The notes beneath the pieces were generated by a model. It did no database searches and had not been told where the DNA came from. It saw only the letters and a program-made list of their open reading frames with translations. This document shows positions 8,796 to 17,039 of a DNA stretch of 64,000 nucleotides, piece after piece. The stretch comes from Hoeflea phototrophica DFL-43 (GTDB lineage: Bacteria; Pseudomonadota; Alphaproteobacteria; Rhizobiales; Rhizobiaceae). The stretch spans positions 3,669,853 to 3,733,852 of the forward strand of contig NZ_CM002917.1 of NCBI RefSeq assembly GCF_000154705.2, given 5' to 3'. Both the position numbers and the translations under genes were made by a program. Within the stretch, counting starts at the first letter, position 1; each line of letters opens with the position of its first letter.

Positions 8796-9637
8796 TGCGC
8801 CACCAACTGAGCACCATAGGTGTAGTCGTGACGCTTGAGCCAGCGCCGGTAGGCAACCGATGTCATGTCCGCGCGCGTCGGGATCTCCTTGCCCGGATCA
8901 AGCGGCAACCGCGCCGGGATCTGGTTTTCCAGGATCGAACGGTCCTGGACAAAGATCATCTGCTGAAAATGGATGAGATCCGTCATCGATGTTTCGTCGT
9001 CATAAAGCGCCATCCACGGCCAAACGTCACACAGATCTTCGGAGATCGGCTGGACAAACAGGCAGATCACGTCCCATTCGCCGGGACGGGCCGGACAGGT
9101 CTTGTAAAGAACCGAGCATGTGGGCGCTGGCACCCGGTACATGTACTCCGTGGTGATCCCGCCCTCGGCCGATTTTGCCGCCTGCGGCTGGTAGAACGAC
9201 ACCTTGGTCGCCCAGACCTCATCTTCCTTTTCCCGGATCTCGACCTCGTATTTCGCCACTTCCGTGTGCGGCTCGGCGCCCAGAATATCGGTATGCACGA
9301 AGGGGAAATGGGCGATATCGAGAAAGTTCTCGACCGCCCGCAAGGGCGAACACCGAACCCGCACGACGCCGACATCAACCAGCCGACGGCCTGGTTGATC
9401 GGCTTCCGACAATGCGAACAGATCCTCTGGCGGCGTCCCCAGCGATGTCCAGACATGGCCGAAGCGTTCCAGCACCGGCAGGCTGCGCCCCTCGGACCGC
9501 GTCACACAGGCTAGACCGTCAACAGCTTTGGAGACATGGATGGCAGTTCCCATCAGCACGGTGTCTTTGCCCACCTCGTCGAGCTGGCTGACAAGGCCAA
9601 CCGGATACCATTGATCGATCATCGCGCTGGCACTCAT
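8792..9637 (-). CDS. Mononuclear-iron oxygenase subunit lacking its own Rieske cluster (NdmC-like)
   Basis: Catalytic subunit of a Rieske-type oxygenase, 281 aa. The C-terminal domain keeps the iron site: ENFLDIAHFPFVH gives bridging Asp107 with His110 and His115, and VQDRSILENQ supplies Asp232. The N-terminus keeps the framework of a Rieske domain (MIDQWYPVG..., VWTSLGTPP) but has no CPH or CxYH cluster ligands, so it cannot carry a 2Fe-2S centre. The start at 9637 forms ATGA with the stop of the upstream Rieske gene, with AGGAG 8 nt before it. The upstream 232-aa protein has the missing cluster. The architecture matches NdmC of methylxanthine N-demethylation. Confidence 0.82.
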   Translation of the reverse strand: MSASAMIDQWYPVGLVSQLDEVGKDTVLMGTAIHVSKAVDGLACVTRSEGRSLPVLERFGHVWTSLGTPPEDLFALSEADQPGRRLVDVGVVRVRCSPLRAVENFLDIAHFPFVHTDILGAEPHTEVAKYEVEIREKEDEVWATKVSFYQPQAAKSAEGGITTEYMYRVPAPTCSVLYKTCPARPGEWDVICLFVQPISEDLCDVWPWMALYDDETSMTDLIHFQQMIFVQDRSILENQIPARLPLDPGKEIPTRADMTSVAYRRWLKRHDYTYGAQLVAQ

Positions 9638-10332
9638 GAACATGGCTCCTTGTCCGCCAGCGCCTCGGCCGCCCGCCGCAGTGCTTCGGCAGATCTCGAA
9701 ACCGCAATACGCTCCGCCAGGGTGGCGTCCGGCCCGATCAGAATGTGGACCAGCGTCGCGCCGTCTCCCTGATCGACACAAAGCACTCTCGCGGCAATCC
9801 CGCCAAGCATGCAGCCAAGCGCCAGCCCCTCTTCCCGGGCCTCATCCACTGAAGACCTGATCTGGTCAGGCGATGCCATCACGGTGATCGAGCGCAGCGG
9901 CTCATATCCGGCGATGTGAGGCGGCGGCGTGTCCGCCGCATCGCGGCTCACCCAGATGACGCCCCCCACCTCCGCAGCGGTCTGGGTTTCCACCTTGATC
10001 GCCGTTGGCGGGGTCAGGTCGGGATGCGCCGGAATGCGCACACACTGTCCCGACAGGCCATAGCTCCAGCCATGATAGATGCATGAGAGCGCTTCACCAC
10101 GCACAAAGCCATGCGACAAACGCATGCCGCGATGCGGGCACCGGTCGGCGCAGGCGGAGAGCTTTCCACTCGCACTGCGCCACAGCGCCGCTGCGCCCTG
10201 GACAGTCCTGATCGGCGCAACACTTGCTGGCCGCACATCATTGGAAAGGGCAACTGGCACCCACTGGCAATCTGGATTGGGGAAGAACACGGAAAACCCG
10301 ACTCGCACTTGTCTCAAAAAGCAGCGCACCAT
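9634..10332 (-). CDS. Stand-alone Rieske 2Fe-2S protein, partner of the adjacent oxygenase
   Basis: Electron-transfer protein, about 232 aa. It has a full Rieske site: CPH (Cys65, His67) in CADRCPHRGMRL and CxxH (Cys84, His87) in CIYHGWSYG, 17 residues apart as in ring-hydroxylating oxygenases. The domain starts FFPNPDCQWVPVALSNDVRP. After it comes an unassigned tail of about 90 residues (IRSSVDEAREEGLALGC...) with no mononuclear iron ligands and no reductase motifs. The start is uncertain: ATG 10332 is used, with GTG 10308 and GTG 10290 as alternatives. It is first in the operon. The electron donor (a reductase) is not in the window. Confidence 0.8.
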   Translation of the reverse strand: MVRCFLRQVRVGFSVFFPNPDCQWVPVALSNDVRPASVAPIRTVQGAAALWRSASGKLSACADRCPHRGMRLSHGFVRGEALSCIYHGWSYGLSGQCVRIPAHPDLTPPTAIKVETQTAAEVGGVIWVSRDAADTPPPHIAGYEPLRSITVMASPDQIRSSVDEAREEGLALGCMLGGIAARVLCVDQGDGATLVHILIGPDATLAERIAVSRSAEALRRAAEALADKEPCS

Positions 10333-10367
10333 CCCGATGCACCACATATCCGTCAGATAGACTTGCA

Positions 10368-10408
10368 TGCATTTTATGCACTTGCAATAGTGCAAACAAA
10401 TTGTGCAC
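10368..10408. promoter_or_regulatory. Cluster of TGCA-centred dyads upstream of the Rieske operon
   Basis: Three inverted repeats lie within 41 nt: TGCAT-TTT-ATGCA (10368-10380), TTGCA-ATAG-TGCAA (10382-10395) and the palindrome GTGCAC (10403-10408). They sit in the gap between the divergent Rieske operon and the acylphosphatase-like gene, where an operator would be expected. The cognate regulator is not identifiable in the window. Confidence 0.45.
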
Positions 10409-10508
10409 GCACCCGGAAACCCGACTCTCGAAACAGCTGCAATCGGGGGCAGAACCCGGTTCGGCACACACCGAAAACAACATGCTGGTGGCGTGGAGAA
10501 TTTCTGAA

Positions 10509-10781
10509 ATGGCGCAAGCCTCAAATGCCCGGGAACAGATGATCTTGCGCGGCGAGTTCAGCGCCGGAAGCTTCGTGCCATGGATTGAGGCCTACGCACA
10601 CAAACTGGGCCTGACCGGGATCATTCAAAAGGCAGATTCGGGCCGCATCGAGCTGCAACTGGAAGGCCCGCCGGAACTGGTCGACGCCATGGAAGTGGGC
10701 TGCCTTCTGGGGCCAATCGACATCTGGGTGGAAACAATCGAGCGCACGCCAGATACGGAACCGCCGCAACATCGCGTCTGA
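10509..10781 (+). CDS. Acylphosphatase-fold protein lacking the catalytic arginine
   Basis: Small cytoplasmic protein of 90 aa, the usual acylphosphatase length. The alignment to the family is visible in LRGEFSAGSFVPWIEAYAHKL, GLTGIIQKADSGRIELQLEG and the late GPIDIWVETIE strand. The catalytic loop normally reads GxVQGVxFR; here it reads GEFSAGSFVP, so the Arg is lost, and the Asn of the GxVxN strand is replaced by Gln. It is therefore unlikely to be an active acylphosphatase. GGAG lies 10 nt before ATG 10509. It is divergent from the Rieske operon and has no partner on its strand. Function unknown. Confidence 0.6.
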   Translation: MAQASNAREQMILRGEFSAGSFVPWIEAYAHKLGLTGIIQKADSGRIELQLEGPPELVDAMEVGCLLGPIDIWVETIERTPDTEPPQHRV

Positions 10782-10954
10782 AATGCGAACCCGGACGCCG
10801 CGACAAGGACATGGGCGAGTGCTCGGATCTCAAAACCAATTTGAAGCCAGCAGCACCACCGCTCTTGCGAGGGCATCACCCCGCTGAAACGAGACAGACA
10901 GCCGTACTGCTCCGTGAGTGAATTCAATTCATGCGTCCGACAGAACGAATCCGT

Positions 10955-13861
10955 TCAATTCTCTCCATTGACGAAATCGACAATGGTGCGTGCATCTCTG
11001 ATATCCCCGAGCTTGTCCAGGCTTTTGACGTGCTTGCGCAAGCCCTCTATCCCCACCTCTGCAGGATTGCCCGCCTTCCAACTCTTGACGCCTGAATGCA
11101 GCGCCAGACCTGACCAGCCCACCTCAAACATACGCCTGAGCGGACTGGTCGCCAGGCGTTCCGCTTCGGTGAGATAGGAGTCGCCAAGCACGCCGGTCGC
11201 CCCCTTCGCGATGGTGAGATTGCTATAATCTTCCATCGATCCGCAATAATTGTCGGCACAGGTATAGGCAAAATCCGCGCTGTTGGCGGCCAGCGCCAGA
11301 CCTGCGTAATAGCTGGCGCCATAATAGGCGGCACCGACGCCACTGGCGATTCCCACGGTGGAAACGATCCCATTCAGCGTCGCCCACTGGGCTTTGCCAT
11401 AAACCGAAACCGTATCGAACTCGGCCAATTTTGGGATCAGCGAATCGAGTGCCCTACGCGCCACCATGTCAGGCCGGCGCACCCGCGCATTGGTGCGGCC
11501 ATTGGTCTGAACACGGGTCACGGTGCTCTTGAGTACATCAATGATCGGGCTGAAGCCCTTGCCCGTGATCTCCAGCAGTCTTTTGACATCACAACCCGAC
11601 ACAAGGTTGAGATTGCTGCGTGTGCCCACAATGGCTTCGCGCTGAGTTGCCAGGAAATCGCGGATATCACCGGCAACATCGGCTGACATGGAGCCATCGG
11701 CCCCGCGCAAGGCATCACCGCTGGCCTTGCGCTGCCGGATTTTTGCAGCAAGTGAATTCTGCTGCGATCGTGCCAGCAACGTAATGAACGAAGGCTCGCC
11801 ACGCCATACGCTTTCAGCAGCGCGCGCGAAGGCTGGATTGGCCCCATTCTGGTCCAGCAGACCATCAATTGCCGTAATATGGCTGTTGAGCGTATCAACA
11901 AACTTGCCTCTAACCATCAGCATCGCAGCATGCTGCCCGAACGTGATGGGTACCCCGTGCGAGGCGACAAATGTGCCACCGGAAATCGCTTCTTCTTCCT
12001 CGACGCTCAACTTGTCCCAATCGGTCGTACCATAACGATCAGCACACTTGGCTGCTTCCCGCAGGGCGGCAATGAAATCGCCGGAAACTGTATCATCAGC
12101 TTTCACCACCTGCGCATCGCCGGACGGCGGTATCTGTTCGATCTTCGAGTTCCCGTCCGAGAAACGAGGTCTCAGAAATTCGTTTTCAGCCAGCAGAAGT
12201 GTCCGCTCCGCTGGCAGATCGTCATAGGCATCGGTCTTGGCCAATCTGACCTTTTCACCCGTTCCACCAGTCGACTGCATGATGCTGTCCATCGTGTCGT
12301 CAGCATCGAGCTTCAAGAACCCGGTCTCTTTGCCTTCTGCCGAGACGAAATCGCGATAGGTTTCCTTATCCGCCAAAACATAGCTTTGGGAGCGATAGGT
12401 TCGTGGCTTTCCAGCAACCCGGTTGAGGCTGATCTCCAGAGATGCGCCCGCGCGCGCCTCGCTTGCCAGGCTGACATTGCCGCCAGCAAAATCAATGGCG
12501 AGGGTTTCACGATCAATCTCGTTGTTGAGTTCTGCCTGGAAGACAATTTCATCACGAAAATAGAGGGGCCGGCTGGTTGTCTCCGATGAACGGAGCTCAT
12601 TGCCCGCATCTCCTGCTTCAAGAAGTTCGGACGTGTCGGGGCGGACAATGGCAATCAGGCCATTCAGATCACCATAGAGAAGAGGCCATTCGCCCGAGGC
12701 CTTTCCATAGTGAAGGTCAACAACACCTGTTTCGATTGGTTCCGAGATCGTCGCGGTGACCCAATAGACTTTGAGGTCGTCATCGGCCTGAGCATCCTGC
12801 GCAGCGCTCAGAGCTGTCTCGCTCACCGCCTCGGGTGCCAGATTGCTAAGCCGCTCGCGCACCCAACCCGGTTCGAAAACCTCCAGACTGGAATAGGTGA
12901 TTCCATCAGTTTGGCTGGTAACCGTCTCGGCATCATCAATCTCCAGGTCGCGGGCAATGACGATGAGTTCGCGCAGATGCGGCTGCGATTTTGAATCATC
13001 GACACGTTCGACCGAGCCTTCCTCGACTTTTGGATAGACCGGCGCCAGCGGCGTGCCGGTCACCGCTTTTTGTGCCGACGCCACCAATATTTGTTCAATT
13101 CTCGGTGCCGCCCCCCAGACAATAGGGTTTTGCAGTTCTGCCGAACCGCTGAATTTCTGGATAGGTCCGAAAGCTCCATCGAAGCCGATCTGGGCCTCCC
13201 AATCCCATGTCGTGGTGCGGCCAACACTTTGTGGATTGAACAAGCGCAACTTGAGGCCTTGCAGGATGCTTCGACCATCGCCTGGAATGTGCAATCCTCC
13301 AAGGTACAATGGCGCTGCGCCTCTCTTTCCGACGGCTCCACCCAACATTTGAATAAAGTGAGAAAGTGAAGTGCGTTGCGCACTTTTTTTGGACGATTGA
13401 CCGGAAGTTACCCAATGTTCGGCCAGGAATGCTTCTTGAGTCGCAACTTTGCCATCAACAAAATAGCGCGCCTCTTCACCTTGGACGATTGCAACCAGTT
13501 CCTTGTGCTCGAAAACCAACTCCTGGGCACTGGCCGTGGTGGTTTTGGGCGGTTCCCAATCGGGGACAAAGCCGGGCAGTTCCACGATCGATTCATCCGA
13601 CCCCTCAGGCTCACGGGATGACAAGCTGAGAACGGTCTCGCCGCTATTCTGCACCACCTCACCGATCAGCTTGAAGCTTCGCTCCGCATCCTGATACATC
13701 ATGGTAAAAGAGTTGTCGGCAGCTGTGGCCGGTTGCGCCACGGCGCTTGGCGCAAGAGAAAGAACTGCTACCAGCGTCATTGCCCGGGCCCAAGACGCGG
13801 CCAGTGCCAGGAACAAGAGAAATGTCCCAGATCGATGTGCTGAGGCTATCTTTGTGCTCAT
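10955..13861 (-). CDS. Large exported protein of unknown function (968 aa)
   Basis: Not recognised. The N-terminus has a basic start followed by a hydrophobic signal-like segment ending near APSAVAQPATA, so it is probably exported. Residues about 50-600 are rich in Ser/Thr/Glu and beta-type segments. Residues about 640-830 look helical. A Gly/Ala-rich hydrophobic stretch near residues 860-890 (GIASGVGAAYYGASYYAGLAL) may be a membrane segment, next to a Cys pair in YTCADNYCGS. It is downstream of SH3 and VWA genes on the same strand, with only a 66-nt gap, and probably belongs to that set. Confidence 0.6.
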   Translation of the reverse strand: MSTKIASAHRSGTFLLFLALAASWARAMTLVAVLSLAPSAVAQPATAADNSFTMMYQDAERSFKLIGEVVQNSGETVLSLSSREPEGSDESIVELPGFVPDWEPPKTTTASAQELVFEHKELVAIVQGEEARYFVDGKVATQEAFLAEHWVTSGQSSKKSAQRTSLSHFIQMLGGAVGKRGAAPLYLGGLHIPGDGRSILQGLKLRLFNPQSVGRTTTWDWEAQIGFDGAFGPIQKFSGSAELQNPIVWGAAPRIEQILVASAQKAVTGTPLAPVYPKVEEGSVERVDDSKSQPHLRELIVIARDLEIDDAETVTSQTDGITYSSLEVFEPGWVRERLSNLAPEAVSETALSAAQDAQADDDLKVYWVTATISEPIETGVVDLHYGKASGEWPLLYGDLNGLIAIVRPDTSELLEAGDAGNELRSSETTSRPLYFRDEIVFQAELNNEIDRETLAIDFAGGNVSLASEARAGASLEISLNRVAGKPRTYRSQSYVLADKETYRDFVSAEGKETGFLKLDADDTMDSIMQSTGGTGEKVRLAKTDAYDDLPAERTLLLAENEFLRPRFSDGNSKIEQIPPSGDAQVVKADDTVSGDFIAALREAAKCADRYGTTDWDKLSVEEEEAISGGTFVASHGVPITFGQHAAMLMVRGKFVDTLNSHITAIDGLLDQNGANPAFARAAESVWRGEPSFITLLARSQQNSLAAKIRQRKASGDALRGADGSMSADVAGDIRDFLATQREAIVGTRSNLNLVSGCDVKRLLEITGKGFSPIIDVLKSTVTRVQTNGRTNARVRRPDMVARRALDSLIPKLAEFDTVSVYGKAQWATLNGIVSTVGIASGVGAAYYGASYYAGLALAANSADFAYTCADNYCGSMEDYSNLTIAKGATGVLGDSYLTEAERLATSPLRRMFEVGWSGLALHSGVKSWKAGNPAEVGIEGLRKHVKSLDKLGDIRDARTIVDFVNGEN

Positions 13862-13927
13862 TCTCAGGTCTCGCGATTTCAGCCCGTTCCAGGGCGTGAC
13901 GCCATGTCCGTGTGAACTCGCCGCGGC

Positions 13928-14326
13928 TTAACCCGCGATGAACTCGACCCAGTTCTTGTGAACCCAGCCCTTTTTGCCTTTGTGGTTTACCTCACGGTCC
14001 TGCTTTATCCGGGAGCAACTCATATCCGGCGCGTCATACATCACGCCAACCCAGTTGCCCTTTTCCTCAAACAGCCAAAGTTCGTCATCATTGTGAACCT
14101 CATCGAGCTTCTTGTATTTCGACCCTGGCCCTGAACGCACAGCCAGAAAACCATCGCCATCAGCCTTCAATCCGGTCACCTTGCCATAAGCGCAGGTGTC
14201 CAGATCATCAACCGCATATTCCATAACCGGAACATCGAGTTCCTGTGCTTTGACCGGGGCTGGCATCAGCACCAAACCGCCGATTGACAACGCGAGCATT
14301 GATGAAAGAACGAGCGAATTTGTCAT
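13928..14326 (-). CDS. Small exported bacterial SH3-domain protein
   Basis: 132 aa with a signal peptide (about 28 residues, ending PVKAQE). The mature part is one SH3b-like domain: GFLAVRSGPGSKYKKLDEV is the typical start of a bacterial SH3 fold, followed by ELWLFEEKGNWVGVMY and GKKGWVHKNWVEFIAG. Such domains bind cell-wall peptides or proteins in the periplasm. Two Cys in the mature part (DTCAYG and MSCSR) could form a disulphide. It lies 9 nt after the VWA gene stop, which indicates co-transcription. Confidence 0.75.
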   Translation of the reverse strand: MTNSLVLSSMLALSIGGLVLMPAPVKAQELDVPVMEYAVDDLDTCAYGKVTGLKADGDGFLAVRSGPGSKYKKLDEVHNDDELWLFEEKGNWVGVMYDAPDMSCSRIKQDREVNHKGKKGWVHKNWVEFIAG

Positions 14327-14335
14327 AGCAGTCTC

Positions 14336-16099
14336 CTAGTTGATCGTGGCCTTGAACATCGTGGTCTGTCCCGCGAAAATCTCGAAATCTTCGGTTACCA
14401 CGCGTTTATCCCGAAGGCGTCGTAGAAACCGGTAACGCCCCGGGGGCAGTGCGGCGATATCTGCCCGATTTGGAGATCCGCCAGCCTGTGTGCCATCAGA
14501 TCCGTCCGGATTGACTTCCAATATTCTCACCACGAAAAACACTCCGACGTCTTCGCCAGCGCTGGTAATTTCGAAGTCGACAACGCCAACATTCATATCG
14601 AACACCGGGCTTGAGAGTTCATTGGCCGTAACCACGACCGGAAACAGACGGTCGACCAATGATGCAGCAGAAGGCGAATACCTTGCCCAGACCCAATAGG
14701 TCCCGGCCTTGAGCGCGAAATTTGCATTTGTAATGCCGGCCGTAACGCCCTTGCCCGTCATGCCGCCGGCAATCGCAGCCTCTTCTGTCGCATATATGCG
14801 ATAGGTCATGTGCCCCGTCCGTTTGCCGCCTTCGGTCATGACCGCGACCGGTTGCAAATTGCCAAACCGCATATCGAACGTATATTCAACGATTTCACCG
14901 GCAATGATTTCAATCCGGGCGGTTTCGCTGATCGTTTGGTGTGTTGCCACCACCTTGTAGGTGCCTGCTGGCAGCCATGTGACATCGCCCCCCTGGATGG
15001 CAACATCCAGTTCGGTGGTGGCGTCCACGCCATCAATCACCGGGTAGAAACGGTACAGCACCCGATCCGGTGCAAGCGTTTCATCATCACCGGCAAAGGC
15101 GTAAAGCGACACACCGCCGCCATCGAGATTGACCTCGCCGAGCTGTTGCCCGTCGTCCCCGATGGTGATCTCGGCGTCGCGCAGCAGAGCTGAGTTCAAA
15201 TACCGGGCCGCAACCTGATAGGCTCCTGGTTCAAATTCGGGATCGTCTGGATAAAGCACACCCAGCCCCTGATAATGTGGCTCCCCGTCCTTGAGGACGG
15301 TCCAGTATACGTCGAGTGGCTTTGCACGCTCACAGGCTTCACACAACTTCGCGTACAGAAAGAAACCGGGCTCAGGCTCCGCTGCTGGCGCGGGCGCGGG
15401 CTCGGGCTCGGGCTGAGCTGCAATCGCGGGCGCCGGTTCAACGACCGGAGCAGTTGCAACAGTCCGGCGGAGCGCGTCCTTGAGCTCCTCGGCATTGTTG
15501 GCCCGGAAGAACTTTCCGCCCGTCTCGGTGGCGATGCACTGCAGGCTTTTGAATTCCTCCTCGGTGACATCAAAGCCGATAACGTGAACATCAAATCCGG
15601 GATTGATGATCCCCAGTGCTTTGGCTTGCGCGCAAGGGTCAGCATCACAGGTCTCCAACCCATCGCTGACAAGCACCACGGACGATTTGCCGGAGAAATA
15701 GCCAACGCTTGTGGCCGCAAGCAATAGTGTCTTGCTGATCGGGGTTTTACCGCGTGGAGAGATCGATTGGACCTTGTCAATGAGAGCTGGCCGGTTGACC
15801 TTGCCCGGCAAGGCGACAACCTCGATATCCGAGCAATCGCCTTTACGACGGTGACCATAGACCATTAGACCAAGATCAACCGCATCATCCCAATTGCTGA
15901 TGAGATCGGTCATCACGTCCTTGGCAATGGTGATCTTGGCCTCACCATCGACCTGCCCCCACATGCTGTTGGAGCCATCAAGCACGATCATCACCTTGCC
16001 GACCTTGGCAGATGGGACAGCGTTTTCTTGAGCATGCATTGTGGAAGTGACAGAACAAACCAGGGCGAGCGTCGCCAAAAAGCGAATAAGAAAAATCAT
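14336..16099 (-). CDS. Exported VWA-domain protein
   Basis: 587 aa. A signal peptide covers residues 1-23. A von Willebrand A domain (about 33-215) has a MIDAS site DGSNS at Asp41-Ser45, a Thr in RGKTPIS and the Asp in VSDGLETC. A Pro/Ala/Glu linker follows (PEPEPAPAPAAEPEPG), then about 340 residues of repeated beta-sandwich-like segments (AGTYKVVATHQ, AGTYWVWARYS, PGRYRFLRR) that look like carboxypeptidase-regulatory or Ig-like modules. It is probably periplasmic and ligand-binding. First gene of a three-gene set with SH3 and the 968-aa protein. Partner unknown. Confidence 0.8.
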   Translation of the reverse strand: MIFLIRFLATLALVCSVTSTMHAQENAVPSAKVGKVMIVLDGSNSMWGQVDGEAKITIAKDVMTDLISNWDDAVDLGLMVYGHRRKGDCSDIEVVALPGKVNRPALIDKVQSISPRGKTPISKTLLLAATSVGYFSGKSSVVLVSDGLETCDADPCAQAKALGIINPGFDVHVIGFDVTEEEFKSLQCIATETGGKFFRANNAEELKDALRRTVATAPVVEPAPAIAAQPEPEPAPAPAAEPEPGFFLYAKLCEACERAKPLDVYWTVLKDGEPHYQGLGVLYPDDPEFEPGAYQVAARYLNSALLRDAEITIGDDGQQLGEVNLDGGGVSLYAFAGDDETLAPDRVLYRFYPVIDGVDATTELDVAIQGGDVTWLPAGTYKVVATHQTISETARIEIIAGEIVEYTFDMRFGNLQPVAVMTEGGKRTGHMTYRIYATEEAAIAGGMTGKGVTAGITNANFALKAGTYWVWARYSPSAASLVDRLFPVVVTANELSSPVFDMNVGVVDFEITSAGEDVGVFFVVRILEVNPDGSDGTQAGGSPNRADIAALPPGRYRFLRRLRDKRVVTEDFEIFAGQTTMFKATIN

Positions 16100-16549
16100 G
16101 TTACACCCATGGTTGACTGCAAATAAAGATTAAAAAAACCCTTTTTGTTAAGTGAGTCAATGATTTCGGACCCAAAGGTTTATGCAACGCAATGCAATAT
16201 GGGCAAAAACAAAATCGACAAAAAACATCTGAAATCAAAGACATCTCCACAAATGAGGGAATATTCCCGAAAATTTGGATGATAACTGCGACAAGACCGT
16301 GAACTTGTGGCGTTTGAGTGAACCAGTTGTCGAAGGCATGTCATCCGATCGTCAGCATACTTCGACCGCGCTCTCGGTAGGTATGGGCTCTAATTGAACC
16401 TGGGCTGCTTATAAACGTAGGTCGGCTAAGGGCCGAAAGTGTCGGTGCAAAGTCCGTCTTTCGACGACGGCTTCTCCGGTTTCAGCACCAAAAACAACGA
16501 AAACCGGCACTGCCAAACGCAAAAGTATGTTCAAAACAGCGTTCAATAT

Positions 16550-16568
16550 CACTGTGTTCAACACAGTG
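16550..16568. repeat. Perfect 19-bp palindrome
   Basis: CACTGTGTT-C-AACACAGTG, two 9-bp arms around one base. It could be a regulator site or a hairpin. No gene start lies close to it. Confidence 0.6.
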
Positions 16569-16624
16569 CTTCCGCAGCAAAAACCGCAAATCGCTTTGTA
16601 GTTTGTCACCCGGTTCTGCCAGGA

Positions 16625-16661
16625 GGCGGGAAAAGGTGGGATTTGGCGGGAAAAGCTGGGA
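16625..16661. repeat. Tandem 17-bp direct repeat
   Basis: GGCGGGAAAAGGTGGGA at 16625-16641 recurs at 16645-16661 with one mismatch, a 20-nt period. Purine-rich; no function assigned. Confidence 0.5.
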
Positions 16662-17039
16662 AAGCTCGTTAATTCAGGGGTTTGACGGCGTGGAGTTGGG
16701 GTGAACTGTGGGTGCCGTTTTTGACGGGCGGTTGTTCCCTGGGAACGGAAGTACGGGGCGGGCGGGATGTGTGATGCAGGGCTTTCGAAGTCCCTTCAAA
16801 ACGGCTGTGAGGGCCGTTTGGCACTGCCTGAAACGCAATCAAATCAACGCTCTTTCGAAACCAAAGGCCTAGCTTTGCCGTCAGCTGGTTGGAGCCAAAA
16901 TGGTGGCTAATTCTAAGCCAAAACAGGAAGACAGCTCCGGTGTCGATTTTCCGTTGGAGACGGCAACAGAAAACTCAAAAAAAACAATGAATTGGTGCCA
17001 CCTGAGCGGAAAATGCAGATTCAAAAGATCCATCCACTA

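Larger units (their letters stand above)
16100..17037. other. Long intergenic region without a convincing gene
   Basis: About 940 nt between the VWA gene and an IS5-family element. The first 300 nt are AT-rich and should hold the VWA promoter; I could not fix a -35/-10 pair. The rest has short open frames on both strands without a ribosome site or a recognisable motif. A 19-bp palindrome and a 17-bp direct repeat are listed separately. It could be a decayed gene region. Confidence 0.5.
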
